Position numbers and translations under genes: made by a program. A stretch of DNA of 64,000 bases from Aliivibrio_A kagoshimensis (GTDB lineage Bacteria > Pseudomonadota > Gammaproteobacteria > Enterobacterales > Vibrionaceae): assembly GCF_050337105.1 (NCBI RefSeq), contig NZ_JAKJSQ010000011.1:1-64000 (forward strand). Reading direction: 5' to 3'. The notes below the pieces were generated by a model, which had not been told where the DNA came from, did not search any database, and saw only the letters and a program-made list of their open reading frames with translations. Positions 63,903 through 64,000 of this stretch are shown one piece after another (position 1 is the stretch's first letter; every line of letters starts with the position of its first letter).

Positions 63903-64000
63903 TCTTATTAGGCTCATTAAGATGGGATTACACGAAGCGGTGAATATACCAGAATTTTTCTGCTAATCGTAGTGTGATCATAGCTAAGTTACGTTAGAAT

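Noticed and set aside
1..64000. CRISPR arrays, insertion sequences, prophage or integron attC sites
   Set aside because: No regularly spaced repeat arrays, transposase, integrase or phage structural genes were seen; the only flanking repeats are those of the higBA islet.

Overview
The window is a chromosomal segment of a Vibrionaceae-like gammaproteobacterium (Vibrio or a close relative). The evidence is the gene order cydA-cydB-cydX / ybgC-tolQRAB-pal-cpoB / nadA next to ruvCAB, a six-gene TonB2/TtpC cluster, many chemoreceptors, the cmoA-cmoB pair, and typical Vibrio terminators. Base composition is moderate to low GC throughout. Two undetermined bases (2285 and 63883) show this is draft-quality sequence. 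No prophage, transposase, integron or CRISPR array is visible.

Left part (1-28 kb) is accessory and regulatory. It holds two chemoreceptors, an OmpA-type porin and a cNMP/CBS/DUF294 nucleotidyltransferase coupled to a DEDDh exonuclease. BCCT and AEC transporters follow, then the uncharacterised glycyl-radical pair yjjI-yjjW and a LysR regulator. A decayed RES-domain toxin gene lies beside a divergent lacZ/lacI pair that has two lac-type operators. Next come an arsR-ogt operon, a second DUF294 protein carrying Cache and PAS sensor domains, a DUF3360 permease, and an ArsP-like permease. The ArsP-like permease promoter carries two copies of the same operator found at the arsR promoter. A CNNM/CBS transporter closes this part.

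Middle part (28-42 kb) holds a DUF6279 lipoprotein and a fasciclin protein. A higB-higA toxin-antitoxin islet is bracketed by 47-bp direct repeats that copy the 3' end and terminator of the adjacent tRNA-Ser(GGA). Two small acyltransferase/SRPBCC genes follow, then a pair of membrane proteins (transglutaminase-DUF4234-like and lipoyl-domain) and the TonB2 cluster with a candidate Fur box.

Right part (42-64 kb) is mostly housekeeping: nadA, Tol-Pal, cytochrome bd (including the 35-residue CydX), RuvABC, AspRS, CmoA/CmoB, thymidine kinase and CysRS. It also carries a three-gene retropepsin / transglutaminase-like / ATP-grasp ligase cassette. The cyd promoter region has two FNR-type sites and an ArcA-type repeat, as expected for an oxygen-responsive oxidase.

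Most interesting for follow-up: the two DUF294 signalling proteins with different sensor modules; the tRNA-Ser/higBA islet; the shared ArsR operator regulon; the lac-like looping architecture; a candidate terminator-ended small RNA upstream of yjjI; and the membrane transglutaminase/lipoyl-domain pair.
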